From NCBI RefSeq assembly GCF_003943935.1, contig NZ_RJOB01000009.1, positions 27,379 through 91,378 of the forward strand: a DNA stretch of 64,000 bases. Direction: 5' to 3'. The translations under genes and the position numbers were made by a program. The notes under the pieces were generated by a model. The model saw nothing but the letters and a program-made list of their open reading frames with translations, was not told the origin of the DNA and made no database searches. This document shows, piece by piece, positions 7,763-16,784 of this stretch. Every line of letters starts with the position of its first letter. The first letter of the stretch is position 1. The stretch comes from Streptococcus mitis (lineage in GTDB: Bacteria; Bacillota; Bacilli; Lactobacillales; Streptococcaceae).

Positions 7763-8769
7763 TATTTCACAAATTCGTTGGTGAAGCCTTTGTCTGTCAA
7801 GTCTTCTTTAAGGATACCATTTTCTTTATCCCATTTGTAGAAGGCATTCCAGCGAGCTGCGTCAAATTGACCCCATTTTTCCTTGTCGCTTGCGTATTCT
7901 TTTGACAAGTATTTTTGAGATTCGATGACAAAGTCACGTTTTTCTTGAAGTTCAGGTGCATTCTTGATGAGGATATCTGCAGCTTCTTCTGGGTGTTCCA
8001 TAGCGTATTGGTAGCCTTTTTTGATGGCTTGGATGACTTTGCGAGCTTCTTCTTTGTTATCTTTCAAATAGTCGTTGTTTGCGATGATAACTGGTGAGTA
8101 GTAGTCAAACTCCTTGACGTAGTCTTTCAAATACATGAAGTTAGCATCTACACCTTGAGATTTAGCAAGGATTCCATCCCAACCGTAGTAGATCCATGCA
8201 GTATCAAAGACCCCATTGGCAATCGGTGTGATTGAGTTTGAGTCGTTGTTTGGTACTTTTTCAACCTTTTCAAAGTCTCCACCTTGTGATTCTACTAAGG
8301 TTTTCAACATAGCAAGTTCAGTTGGGTCATTCCAAGTTCCGTATTTCTTACCAACCAAGTCCTTCGGACTGCTTACATTGTCAGATTTACGAGAGATGAT
8401 TCCTGATGTATTGTGTTCTACGATAGCTGCAACAGCAGTGATTCCTGCCCCTTTTTCCAATTTTTTAGCCATGTAGTCTTGGAAATACACTGCAAATGGT
8501 GCCTTACCATTGATAACCAAGTCAGAAGAACTTTCTTCTGGTGGCAATTTCAAGTCAACATCCACTCCAGCTTCTTTGAAATAGCCTTTTTCCTTGGCAA
8601 CATAAAGCCCTGTGTGGTTGGTATTTGGTGTCCAGTCTAGGATAAAGTCAATTTTCTTGAGTTCTGCTTCTTTGTTGTCCTTAGAAGCAGTTCCTTGACC
8701 ACAAGCTACAAGCACAACAGCTACAAGAGCTGTCACAAGCGTTAAAAACACTTTCCATGTTTTTTTCAT
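7762..8769 (-). CDS. thiY: Substrate-binding lipoprotein of the thiamine-precursor transporter (NMT1/THI5-like, ThiY)
   Basis: 335 residues from the start chosen here: ATG at 8769, preceded by AGAGGAAATC at good spacing. An upstream in-frame start would add 24 residues before the signal peptide and has no good ribosome site. MKKTWKVFLTL leads into lipobox LVAC at about residues 20-23. The mature part begins with IDFILDWTPNTNHTGLYVAKEKGYF, the hallmark of the NMT1/THI5-like pyrimidine-precursor-binding family. It should capture the substrate outside the membrane and deliver it to the permease and ATPase beside it. Confidence 0.88.
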   Translation of the reverse strand: MKKTWKVFLTLVTALVAVVLVACGQGTASKDNKEAELKKIDFILDWTPNTNHTGLYVAKEKGYFKEAGVDVDLKLPPEESSSDLVINGKAPFAVYFQDYMAKKLEKGAGITAVAAIVEHNTSGIISRKSDNVSSPKDLVGKKYGTWNDPTELAMLKTLVESQGGDFEKVEKVPNNDSNSITPIANGVFDTAWIYYGWDGILAKSQGVDANFMYLKDYVKEFDYYSPVIIANNDYLKDNKEEARKVIQAIKKGYQYAMEHPEEAADILIKNAPELQEKRDFVIESQKYLSKEYASDKEKWGQFDAARWNAFYKWDKENGILKEDLTDKGFTNEFVK

Positions 8770-8806
8770 TTTGATTTCCTCTTTTCTTTTTTGAAACATT
8801 CTAATT

Positions 8807-9568
8807 TTACGAACGTTTCCATTTAATAACATATTTTTCACTAACGTCGACCAATTTCATCCCCAAAAGGCTGATAATCGATACCAGAATAATAATAGCA
8901 AACATGGTATCATACTGAAACAGTTTCTTGGACTGAATCATGTAGACACCAAGACCCTCAAAGCCTCCCAACCACTCAGATACCACTGTTGTGATAAAGG
9001 CGTAGGAGACACTGACCCTCAGACCTGCATAAAAGTAAGGCAGGCTGACTGGAATTTTAAAATGCCACAGGATTTGCCAAGGCTTGGCCCGCATCAGACT
9101 AAACAAGGTCAGCATATCCTTGTCACAATGCCTAAAACCGTCCAAAATGCTGACGATGATGGGAAAGGTTGTCGTTAAGATAATCAAGACAATCTTGGGT
9201 AAAATCCCATAACCGAGCCACAAGACCAGGATAGGGGCTATGGCAATGGTCGGAATGGTCTGAACAACCACCATCATAGGGTAAATCAGGTCATTGAGCC
9301 AAGTCAAACTATCCATGAGCACAGCCATGAGACAGGCAATCAAGACTCCCAGAACCAGCCCCAGTAAAGCCACTCTCAAGGTCGCCCAACTATGGTGCCA
9401 GAGAAATTCTCTATCACGAACAAAGGCCTGGAGAATTTCAAGAGGTGTCGGCAGGATAAACTTAGGGAGAAGTTTAAGAAAACCTGCTAACTGCCAGATT
9501 GACAAGACTCCCAGAAAACCCAATAGACTAATGTGTCGTCTCAGTATACTTTTCAAGTTTCTCATCAA
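8807..9568 (-). CDS. thiX: ABC transporter permease, thiamine-precursor type (ThiX)
   Basis: A 253-residue BPD-type permease with about six membrane helices and the cytoplasmic EAA-like loop (FSLMRAKPWQILWHFKIPVSLPY). The start is TTG at 9568 immediately followed by ATG at 9565; GGAGAG lies 10 nt before the TTG and 13 nt before the ATG, so either may be used. Its 5' end overlaps the preceding gene by about 40 bp, indicating translational coupling. It forms the membrane channel for the ThiY/ThiZ partners. Confidence 0.88.
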   Translation of the reverse strand: MMRNLKSILRRHISLLGFLGVLSIWQLAGFLKLLPKFILPTPLEILQAFVRDREFLWHHSWATLRVALLGLVLGVLIACLMAVLMDSLTWLNDLIYPMMVVVQTIPTIAIAPILVLWLGYGILPKIVLIILTTTFPIIVSILDGFRHCDKDMLTLFSLMRAKPWQILWHFKIPVSLPYFYAGLRVSVSYAFITTVVSEWLGGFEGLGVYMIQSKKLFQYDTMFAIIILVSIISLLGMKLVDVSEKYVIKWKRS

Positions 9569-9818
9569 TACTTAAAATCTCTCCTACATTTATTTTGACA
9601 TTGGCAAAGACATTGTCTGCCTCCTGTCCTGCTACTTCCAACGCTTCTTTGAGAATGCGCATAAGCTCATCAAACTCCCCTTCCAAGACCGTTTCAAATG
9701 GTGTCACCACCATGGTCACTTCTTGAGCTTGCAGATAGGCAATGACCTGATCGATTACGTAAATCCGATCAATCCCCTGTGCTAGGGGTAAAACTTGCAA
9801 GGCGATGCTTGCTTTCAT
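9528..9818 (-). CDS. MTH1187/YkoF-like thiamine-binding protein
   Basis: 96 residues from ATG 9818, chosen because GAGGAGG lies just upstream; a longer frame to 9869 would run into the riboswitch terminator. It starts MKASIALQVLPL and has the MTH1187 (DUF77) fold pattern: a QVLPL strand, VTPFETVLEGEFDELM and VFANVKINVG. Family members bind thiamine or related compounds in the cytoplasm. It is the first gene after the TPP riboswitch and precedes the permease, so it may bind imported pyrimidine or act as a buffer; the role is inferred. Confidence 0.8.
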   Translation of the reverse strand: MKASIALQVLPLAQGIDRIYVIDQVIAYLQAQEVTMVVTPFETVLEGEFDELMRILKEALEVAGQEADNVFANVKINVGEILSIDEKLEKYTETTH

Positions 9819-9850
9819 AAAAACCTCCTCTTCTCGTTTTCCTTTGACAA

Positions 9851-9882
9851 AAAGAAAAACCTTTACCATATATGGAAAAGGT
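9851..9882 (-). terminator. Riboswitch expression-platform terminator
   Basis: On the minus strand the arms ACCTTT and AAAGGT plus CCAT and ATGG form one hairpin (9859-9882), followed by TTTTTCTTT. It lies between the TPP aptamer and the first ribosome site, so ligand-dependent transcription termination is the likely mechanism. Confidence 0.8.
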
Positions 9883-9892
9883 GCAGAATAGA

Positions 9893-9986
<94 letters not shown>

Positions 9987-10036
9987 ATGGACATATGATA
10001 GCGCAAAATAAAAAAAATGTCAAGGAAACTGCTTAC

Positions 10037-10067
10037 AGAAAAAGTAGGAAAAATTTCCTACTTTTTC
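10037..10067 (-). terminator. cbpD terminator (bidirectional shape)
   Basis: A long A/T-flanked hairpin AAAAAGTAGGAAA / TTTCCTACTTTTT (10039-10067) touches the cbpD stop codon and has T-runs on both strands. Confidence 0.75.
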
Positions 10068-11182
10068 TATACTCTCACACCATCACTATTTACTCTGTAG
10101 CCATCCACCGTTGTATTAACAGCTAAGGCACCTGAAGAGTAAGAATAATACCACTTACCAGAGACTTGATACCATCCTGTTTTCATTGCTCCTGAACCAT
10201 CCAGATAATACCACACTCCATTTTCCTTTAACCAACCTGTCTGCATGTCACCAGATGATTTCAAATAATACCAACTAGAACCGTCTTTCAGCCATCCTGT
10301 TGATTTAGAACCATTTGATTTGAAATGATACCAACTACCATTTATTTTCTTCCAACCAACAGTCAGAACATCATTGGAACTACCTTCTGTTTGATTCTGC
10401 GATGACGCAACCTCCTCTAACTGAATATAACGACGACTTCCACTATAAGATATATAACTCAACCACTTGTACCCATCTTTTTCAAGTACCTGATCATAAT
10501 GAACACTCTCACCTGGAGAATAATATGCAATTGAGGCTGCACTAGCTAAAGGTTGATTTTTAATAGCTGCCTTATTCTTAAAATAATGTGTTCCTCCTGT
10601 CGAAGACAACGGTTGACTATCGAATACTTTGCCACTACTTACTACATTACCCCCATCCAAATCTTTAAAATGAATAAATCCTGTCATCGTATTGGCTTTT
10701 ATAATTCGTTTATTATAGGATCCTGTATAACCATAGTTGTATTCCTCAATTTCTATATTATCCCCCATTACATTTGAAACCCAGGCAACATGACCATATC
10801 CACCTGCAGTAGACCAAGCAATCGATCCAATCGTTGGTACACTATCTACACGATAACCTTCACGACGAGCACGATAGCCCCATTCATTCGCATTTCCATA
10901 AGCGCCTGTAATCTCAAAACCATTGACACTACTCAAGCGAAAGGCTGCAAATGAAGTACACTGACGAGAGTACATGCGCCACTTATCAATTTCCTGACTC
11001 CCATTTTTATAGTAAGCAGGATAATCATCCCCACGCGCAATCGATCCATTTCCTCCAGAATAGGCATATACACTATCACTCGCTGCTAGCATCAATCCTA
11101 CTACTAAAAAAGGAACAACCTTTTTAACTGACTTTCTCAAAGAAAATCCTGTCTCTGTTACTTTGAATGGTAAAACTTTCAT
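10067..11182 (-). CDS. cbpD: Choline-binding murein hydrolase CbpD, competence fratricide effector
   Basis: A 371-residue secreted protein. Signal peptide to about residue 40 (ending SVYA); CHAP amidase/endopeptidase domain with catalytic Cys75 (RQCTSF) and His131 (YGHVAW); one SH3b domain at about 196-258; then four choline-binding repeats (276 to the end, GWKKINGSWYHF type). CbpD lyses non-competent siblings during competence. The pneumococcal R6 form as I recall it is 448 residues with two near-identical SH3b units; here one unit, about 77 residues, is missing. A com-box lies about 50 nt upstream, so it is a late competence gene. Confidence 0.95.
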   Translation of the reverse strand: MKVLPFKVTETGFSLRKSVKKVVPFLVVGLMLAASDSVYAYSGGNGSIARGDDYPAYYKNGSQEIDKWRMYSRQCTSFAAFRLSSVNGFEITGAYGNANEWGYRARREGYRVDSVPTIGSIAWSTAGGYGHVAWVSNVMGDNIEIEEYNYGYTGSYNKRIIKANTMTGFIHFKDLDGGNVVSSGKVFDSQPLSSTGGTHYFKNKAAIKNQPLASAASIAYYSPGESVHYDQVLEKDGYKWLSYISYSGSRRYIQLEEVASSQNQTEGSSNDVLTVGWKKINGSWYHFKSNGSKSTGWLKDGSSWYYLKSSGDMQTGWLKENGVWYYLDGSGAMKTGWYQVSGKWYYSYSSGALAVNTTVDGYRVNSDGVRV

Positions 11183-11231
11183 TCTTCCTCCTTGAAAAAT
11201 AATATAAATCGAAGATTACCTTCACTTAAAC

Positions 11232-11239
11232 TATTCGGA
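11232..11239 (-). promoter_or_regulatory. Com-box of cbpD
   Basis: On the minus strand TCCGAATA, one mismatch from TACGAATA, preceded by CTTTTTCTTTTTTC. The T-run is at the same time the T-tract of the upstream veg terminator. Confidence 0.75.
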
Positions 11240-11272
11240 GAAAAAAGAAAAAGTGAGAAAATTTCTCACTTT
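11240..11272 (-). terminator. Terminator after veg
   Basis: AAAGTGAGAAA / TTTCTCACTTT hairpin (about 11250-11272), overlapping the veg stop codon and followed on the minus strand by CTTTTTCTTTTTT. Ends the gdpP-rplI-dnaC-veg operon. Confidence 0.8.
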
Positions 11273-11537
11273 AGTCAAGATAATGAATCAAATTCTTTTC
11301 TGTAAGGATATCTGAGTAAGTAAAGGACTCAACATAAACATTAGCTTGTTTATCTCCTTCAACGTTCCCAAATTCCACGATAAATAGGGATGGATAAACT
11401 TCAATTAGCTTACCCAATCTATTTTTTTGGCGCTTACGCCCATTTTCCAAAGTCATTTCAATTACATGACCCTCATGCGCCTTGATTTCCTCTTTAATTT
11501 TTTTCATCTTAGCTACATCTGTAAATGCATCTGTCAT
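11271..11537 (-). CDS. Veg family protein
   Basis: An 88-residue soluble protein. The pattern LENGRKRQKNRLGKLIEVYPSLFIVEF followed by ESFTYSDILT matches the Veg family, small SH3-like-fold proteins known from Bacillus, where Veg affects biofilm formation; the streptococcal role is not established. Its start overlaps the dnaC stop by 4 bp (ATGA), so it is translationally coupled to the replicative helicase. It is the last gene before the operon terminator. Confidence 0.75.
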   Translation of the reverse strand: MTDAFTDVAKMKKIKEEIKAHEGHVIEMTLENGRKRQKNRLGKLIEVYPSLFIVEFGNVEGDKQANVYVESFTYSDILTEKNLIHYLD

Positions 11538-12892
11538 CTTATTTCCTCCCTTTTTGAAATACTTGAAAATTTATTGTATTCTTTTTGGAAAATTAATTCC
11601 ACTGTTCCACGAGCTCCGCTACGGTTTTTCTCGATAATAACTTCTACCTTATTATTTGGTATACCTTCCTCTTCTTCACCACCACGCTCATAGTAATCGT
11701 CACGATAAAGAAAGGCTACGATATCAGCGTCCTGCTCGATAGACCCAGATTCACGAATATCAGACAAGACCGGTCTCTTATCCTGACGTTGTTCTACACC
11801 ACGAGACAACTGACTCAGAGCAATTACGGGAACTTTCAGTTCTTTTGCTAGAATTTTCAACTGACGTGAAATTTCTGAAACTTCTTGTTGACGATTCTCT
11901 CGGCCTGTACCTGTAATCAATTGCAAGTAATCTATCAAAATCAAACCAAGATTGCCCGTTTCTTGAGCCAATTTACGAGAACGAGAACGAATCTCTGTAA
12001 TTCGAATTCCTGGCGTATCATCAATATAGATACTTGCATTAGCTAGATTACCCTGAGCAATGGTATATTTTTGCCACTCCTCATCAGTCAATTGCCCTGT
12101 ACGGATAGAATGGGATTCCACCAAACCTTCTGCCGCCAACATACGATCCACTAGACTTTCCGCACCCATTTCCAGTGAGAAAATAGCTACCGTCTTGTCC
12201 AACTTAGTCCCAATATTCTGAGCAATATTCAAGGCAAAGGCTGTCTTACCAACCGCCGGACGAGCTGCTAAGATAATCAACTCCTCCTCATGAAGACCAG
12301 TCGTCATATGATCTAAATCACGATAGCCTGTCGCAATACCTGTAATATCAGTCGTTTGTTGAGAGCGAACCTCCAGATTTCCAAAGTTGACATTCAACAC
12401 ATCTCGAATGTTCTTAAATCCACTTCGATTAGCATTTTCACTGACATCAATCAGTCCTTTTTCTGCCTGAGCAATGATTTCATCAGCTGGTTGTGAAGCC
12501 TCGTAAGCTTGATTGACAGACTCTGTCAACTTGGCGATTAATCGCCGTAACATAGCCTTTTCTGCAACGATTTTAGCATAATACTCCGCATTAGCAGAAG
12601 TTGGCACAGAATTGACAATCTCAACCAGGTAAGACAAGCCACCAATATTCTGCAAATCGCCTTGATTATCAAGAATGGTACGAACCGTTGTTGCATCTAT
12701 GGCATCGCCACGATCGGATAAATCGACCATAGCTTGGAAAATCAAACGATGGGCATACTTAAAAAAGTCTCGAGACTCAATATATTCTCGCACAAAAACA
12801 AGCTTACTCTCATCAATAAAGATAGCCCCCAAAACGGATTGTTCAGCTAAGATATCTTGAGGTTGTACTCGTAACTCTTCTACTTCTGCCAT
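11534..12892 (-). CDS. dnaC: Replicative DNA helicase (DnaB family; dnaC in Gram-positives)
   Basis: A 452-residue hexameric helicase. The N-terminal DnaB domain (about 12-115) begins PQDILAEQSVLGAIF; the RecA-like domain has Walker A ARPAVGKT (about 207-214), Walker B LILIDYLQL, and the downstream QLSRGVEQR and SDIRESGSIEQDAD motifs. It unwinds DNA at forks. Full length. It lies between rplI (43 bp upstream) and veg (4-bp overlap). Confidence 0.96.
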   Translation of the reverse strand: MAEVEELRVQPQDILAEQSVLGAIFIDESKLVFVREYIESRDFFKYAHRLIFQAMVDLSDRGDAIDATTVRTILDNQGDLQNIGGLSYLVEIVNSVPTSANAEYYAKIVAEKAMLRRLIAKLTESVNQAYEASQPADEIIAQAEKGLIDVSENANRSGFKNIRDVLNVNFGNLEVRSQQTTDITGIATGYRDLDHMTTGLHEEELIILAARPAVGKTAFALNIAQNIGTKLDKTVAIFSLEMGAESLVDRMLAAEGLVESHSIRTGQLTDEEWQKYTIAQGNLANASIYIDDTPGIRITEIRSRSRKLAQETGNLGLILIDYLQLITGTGRENRQQEVSEISRQLKILAKELKVPVIALSQLSRGVEQRQDKRPVLSDIRESGSIEQDADIVAFLYRDDYYERGGEEEEGIPNNKVEVIIEKNRSGARGTVELIFQKEYNKFSSISKREEIR

Positions 12893-12935
12893 CAGATTTC
12901 CCTTCCTTTTACAATCTTGTCAAGAAGGTGTAAAC

Positions 12936-13388
12936 TTATCCTTCTTTCACACGAAGATTGATTACACTTGTGATATCTTGATAGATTTTCACTGGCACAT
13001 CAATCAAACCAACCGCTCGAATCGGAGCTTGTACTTGAATATAACGTTTATCAATCTTAATTCCAAATTGCTTTTGCAATTCTTCTGCAATTTTCTTATT
13101 GGTAATAGAGCCAAAGGTACGACCATCTGGACCAACTTTTTCAACAAATTCTACAACAGTTTCTTCAGCTTCAAGTTGGGCTTTAATTGCTTTTGCTTCT
13201 GCAATCATCTCAGCGTGAGCTTTTTCTTCAGATTTTTGTTTACCACGAAGTTCACCTACAGCTTGAGCAGTCGCTTCTTTGGCTAGATTCTTTTTGATAA
13301 GAAAGTTTTGCGCATACCCTGTTGGTACTTCCTTAATTTCGCCTTTTTTACCTTTTCCTTTAACATCTGCTAAAAAGATTACCTTCAT
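12936..13388 (-). CDS. rplI: 50S ribosomal protein L9
   Basis: 150 residues: N-terminal L9 domain ([30 protein letters not shown]), a long charged connecting helix (about 45-80) and a C-terminal RNA-binding domain ending in INLRVKEG. It binds 23S rRNA at the base of the L1 stalk. Its ATG overlaps the gdpP stop (ATGA), the usual streptococcal arrangement. Confidence 0.97.
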   Translation of the reverse strand: MKVIFLADVKGKGKKGEIKEVPTGYAQNFLIKKNLAKEATAQAVGELRGKQKSEEKAHAEMIAEAKAIKAQLEAEETVVEFVEKVGPDGRTFGSITNKKIAEELQKQFGIKIDKRYIQVQAPIRAVGLIDVPVKIYQDITSVINLRVKEG

Positions 13389-15358
13389 TCTTCTTTCTCC
13401 TTTTCCTTTATTTCATTTAATACAATTTCTGTCAGTTTTTCACCTACTTCTGACAAGGTTAAATCTTTAATTTGAGCTGCTGCCAAATTAAAGTGGCCTC
13501 CACCGCCTAACTCTTCCATAATCCGTTGTACATTCAGTTTACTACGACTTCGAGCTGAGATAGAGATAAATCCTTGTGTATTTTTCGCAAGAACAAAACT
13601 CGCTTCAATACCTGACATAGCTAACATGGCATCTGCTGCCTTACTAATAACAACTGTATCATAGCATTTCGAGTCCGTAGCCTCTGCTAGCAATACATCG
13701 GAACCTAATTTACGCCCCTGTAAAATCAGTTCATTGACCTCACGATATTCTTCAAAATCTGTCGCAGCGATTTCTTGGATAGCAATACTATCACTTCCGC
13801 GCGTTCTGAGATAGCTAGCAACATCAAATGTCCGACTAGTCACTCGTGAAGTGAAATTTTTAGTATCCAGCATCATACCAGCCATCAAGATACTGGCTTG
13901 CATACGACTCAGACGATTTTTCTTAGAATTCTGGAACTGAATCAATTCCGTTACCAACTCACTGGCACTGCTTGCACCACTTTCGATATAAGTGATAACG
14001 GCATTATCGGGAAAATCCTGATCCCTTCTGTGGTGGTCAATGACGATGGTTTGGGTAAATAAATTATAAAATTCTTTCGATAAAGTTAAGGCAGTCTTTG
14101 AATGGTCTACAAGAATCAACAAAGAACGATTGGTCACCAAGCCCATCGCCTCCTTAACAGACAACAACTGCGTAACTCCTTCTTTTTCTAAGAATGAAAC
14201 AGCTCGTTCAATATCTGGCGACATTTGTTCTTCATCATAAAGAGCATAACTATTTTCAGTCACATTGCTAGCAAACAACTGCATACCTACAGCAGAGCCA
14301 AGAGCATCCATATCTAGATTTTTATGACCAACTACAAAAACCTGATCTACACTTCTAATTTTATCTGAAATAGCTGTCATCATAGCGCGCGTACGAGTCC
14401 GTGTACGTTTGATTGAGGCAGCAGATCCACCACCAAAATAAACGGGATTTTTCGTTTCGTCATTCTCCTTGACAACCACCTGGTCTCCACCACGCACTTC
14501 AGCCAAGTTCAAGTTGAGTAAAGCAACTTTCCCTATTTCATCATGATTTCCATCACCATAAGAAAATCCCATACTTAAGGTCAATGGCAACTGTCTCTGT
14601 TTCGACTCTTCTCTGAAAGCATCAATAACAGAAAATTTATCATTCATCAAGCCCTCAAGCACCGTATAGTCCGTAAACAGATAAAAACGATCCATACTCA
14701 CTCGACGGGAAAACATGGCATATTTACCAGCAAATTCTGAAACAAAATTGGCTACAAAACTATTGATATGACTAATATCAGACTCTGATGTTTCATCTTC
14801 TAAGTCATCGTAGTTGTCAACGGAAACTATCCCAATAACAGGCCGACTCGTTACTAACTCAACAGTCGCTTCATATTCACCAGACACATCAAAGAAGTAA
14901 AGAACCCCAGACACCTTGTCCATATGAACCGAATAACGGGTCTCACCCAAGGTAGCATAAGAACCTGGGTTCCCCACAGAAGCCTTGATAATTGTTTGAA
15001 TTAATGCCACATCAATCTCGCCCACTTCATTAGTCAAAATCAATTCAGCATAAGGATTAAACCATTCAACGTCACCTGACGACAAGTCTAATTTAATTAC
15101 CCCAACAGGCATCTGTTCTAACAAGGTTGTCAAACTATCTTCAGCTTGGTGGTTTACATACTGGATTTGTTCTACTTCACTCCTTGAGTAGTAGTCTCTT
15201 TGATGGATGAATAGTAAAATATATGAACCCAAAATAAGTAGCAAAAGAAATAGCGTTACCAGTGTATTCGTTACAAAAACAAGTTGCACAGATAGCACTC
15301 CGAACGCCACTATTCCTAATATTAAGGGGAAAATAGGACTTACATAAAATTTTTTCAT
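13385..15358 (-). CDS. gdpP: Cyclic-di-AMP phosphodiesterase GdpP
   Basis: 657 residues. Two N-terminal membrane helices (about 8-55), a PAS-like domain (about 75-170), a degenerate GGDEF domain (about 175-305), a DHH domain with [17 protein letters not shown] and VDHSKTALT ... [10 protein letters not shown], and a DHHA1 domain with the [12 protein letters not shown] motif near the C-terminus. It hydrolyses c-di-AMP to pApA and so affects potassium and osmotic homeostasis and wall stress tolerance. First gene of gdpP-rplI-dnaC-veg. An extended -10 (TGGTATAAT, TATAAT at 15378-15383) lies about 20 bp upstream. Confidence 0.95.
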   Translation of the reverse strand: MKKFYVSPIFPLILGIVAFGVLSVQLVFVTNTLVTLFLLLLILGSYILLFIHQRDYYSRSEVEQIQYVNHQAEDSLTTLLEQMPVGVIKLDLSSGDVEWFNPYAELILTNEVGEIDVALIQTIIKASVGNPGSYATLGETRYSVHMDKVSGVLYFFDVSGEYEATVELVTSRPVIGIVSVDNYDDLEDETSESDISHINSFVANFVSEFAGKYAMFSRRVSMDRFYLFTDYTVLEGLMNDKFSVIDAFREESKQRQLPLTLSMGFSYGDGNHDEIGKVALLNLNLAEVRGGDQVVVKENDETKNPVYFGGGSAASIKRTRTRTRAMMTAISDKIRSVDQVFVVGHKNLDMDALGSAVGMQLFASNVTENSYALYDEEQMSPDIERAVSFLEKEGVTQLLSVKEAMGLVTNRSLLILVDHSKTALTLSKEFYNLFTQTIVIDHHRRDQDFPDNAVITYIESGASSASELVTELIQFQNSKKNRLSRMQASILMAGMMLDTKNFTSRVTSRTFDVASYLRTRGSDSIAIQEIAATDFEEYREVNELILQGRKLGSDVLLAEATDSKCYDTVVISKAADAMLAMSGIEASFVLAKNTQGFISISARSRSKLNVQRIMEELGGGGHFNLAAAQIKDLTLSEVGEKLTEIVLNEIKEKEKEE

Positions 15359-15443
15359 TCCAAACCTCTTGGCACCTATTATACCATAATAACCACCAAA
15401 AAGCGACTTTTTAAAAGTGTAATCAGTAATTCTATCAATTATA

Positions 15444-15480
15444 AGAAAAAGGAGGTTTACAATTCAGTAAACCTTCCTTT
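15444..15480 (-). terminator. hpf terminator
   Basis: GGAGGTTTAC (15451-15460) and GTAAACCTTCC (15467-15477) form a stem; the minus strand then runs into five T. Confidence 0.8.
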
Positions 15481-15493
15481 ACACATATTGAAA

Positions 15494-16042
15494 TTAAGAT
15501 TCTTTAACTTCTAACAAACCAATTTCACCATCCTCACGACGATAAATCACATTAGTTGTTTGATCTTCAACATCCACATAGATAAAGAAATCATGTCCCA
15601 ACAAATCCATCTGTAGAATAGCTTCTTCCAAATCCATTGGTTTTAAATCAATTTGTTTTGAACGAACAACTCTAGACTGGATAACATTTGGATCTTCCAC
15701 CAAAGCATCTGTAAATAATTGACTAGTTGCTATCTTGTTTTTATTTTTACGCTCGATTTTTGTTTTATTTTTACGAATCTGACGTTCAATTTTATCGGTT
15801 ACAAGGTCAATTGAACCATACATATCTTGAGACACATCTTCTGCACGAAGAGTAATTGATCCAAGCGGAATCGTCACCTCCACTTTAGCCGTTTTTTCAC
15901 GATACACCTTCAAGTTAACTCGAGCATCTAACTCTTGTTCAGCTTGAAAATACTTTTCGATCTTTTCGAGTTTAGAAACTACATAATCACGAATTGCTTC
16001 TGTTACTTCTAGGTTTTCACCACGGATACTATATTTAATCAT
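15494..16042 (-). CDS. hpf: Long-form ribosome hibernation promoting factor (HPF)
   Basis: 182 residues. The N-terminal domain (about 1-100) starts MIKYSIRGENLEVTEAIRDYV and is of the RaiA/HPF type; a linker and a C-terminal dimerisation domain (about 122-180, VVRSKQIDLKPMDLEEAILQMDLLGHDFFIY) make it the long form that pairs 70S ribosomes into inactive 100S dimers. It is monocistronic with its own promoter and terminator. A cre-like site overlaps the promoter, suggesting repression while preferred sugar is available. Confidence 0.93.
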   Translation of the reverse strand: MIKYSIRGENLEVTEAIRDYVVSKLEKIEKYFQAEQELDARVNLKVYREKTAKVEVTIPLGSITLRAEDVSQDMYGSIDLVTDKIERQIRKNKTKIERKNKNKIATSQLFTDALVEDPNVIQSRVVRSKQIDLKPMDLEEAILQMDLLGHDFFIYVDVEDQTTNVIYRREDGEIGLLEVKES

Positions 16043-16083
16043 ATGAGTACCTTCTTTCTAAACATTTTTGTTTTTCTGATTTC

Positions 16084-16112
16084 ATTATAACGCTTTCATT
16101 TTATTTTTGCAA
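16084..16112 (-). promoter_or_regulatory. hpf promoter with overlapping cre-like site
   Basis: TTGCAA (16107-16112), 17 bp, TATAAT (16084-16089) on the minus strand. Inside it, ATGAAAGCGTTATAA (16085-16099) matches 14 of 15 positions of the CcpA consensus WTGNAANCGNWNNCW and covers spacer and -10. Confidence 0.6.
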
Positions 16113-16121
16113 ATTTTTTCC

Positions 16122-16784
16122 TCATCTTACAAGGGAAAAAGTTTTTACATCCTCAGCACCAGCTTCTTCCAGTAATTTCTTCACACGATTTATAGTTGTT
16201 CCTGTAGTATAAATATCATCTATAAGTAGGATTTTCTTAGGAATGCTGACTCCACTTTTAATAAAGAAAGGAAGTTCTGTCGTCAAGCGTTCTGAGCGAC
16301 TTTTAGAAGAACTAGCTCTCTCTTCTCTTTTCTCTAATAAATCCAGATACTTGAAACCTGCTGCTTCAACTAAACCTTCAACCTGATTAAATCCTCTGTC
16401 AAGCAATCTTTCAGGACTTAGGGGAATTACAACAAATTGATACTCTTTGTACTTTCTCAACTCCGCACTTAAAACTGAAGCGAAAACTTTTCTTAAAAGG
16501 AAGTCTCCGTCAAACTTATACCGACTGAAAAAATCCTTCATAGCTTGATTGTAAGTAAAAATCGATCTATGACTGACCTCAACTCCTTCTTTACACCAAA
16601 ATTGACAATCTTGACACTTTGTTGACAAAGCTGTTTTCATACAGTTTAGACAGTGCTCTTCTCCAATCCTCTCAAAAGTAGTGTCACAGTCTGAACAAAG
16701 ACAAGAGTCATCATTCTTAATAAGTAAGAGACTACTAAAAGTTAAAACAGTCTTCATAGTCTGCCCACATAACAAACACTTCAT
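16122..16784 (-). CDS. comFC: ComFC, phosphoribosyltransferase-like competence protein
   Basis: 220 residues. The N-terminus has a four-Cys zinc-binding cluster (CLLCGQ, CSDCDTTF, CLNCMK, CQDCQFWC). The C-terminal half is a phosphoribosyltransferase fold ending in KILLIDDIYTTGTT, the PRPP loop. It is needed for DNA uptake during transformation together with ComFA. Its start overlaps the comFA stop by 4 bp, so the two are co-expressed under the com-box. Confidence 0.93.
   Translation of the reverse strand: MKCLLCGQTMKTVLTFSSLLLIKNDDSCLCSDCDTTFERIGEEHCLNCMKTALSTKCQDCQFWCKEGVEVSHRSIFTYNQAMKDFFSRYKFDGDFLLRKVFASVLSAELRKYKEYQFVVIPLSPERLLDRGFNQVEGLVEAAGFKYLDLLEKREERASSSKSRSERLTTELPFFIKSGVSIPKKILLIDDIYTTGTTINRVKKLLEEAGAEDVKTFSLVR

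Noticed and set aside
7762..8841. Longer start for the thiamine-precursor binding protein
   Set aside because: The extra 24 residues precede a complete lipoprotein signal, and the ribosome site fits only the ATG at 8769.
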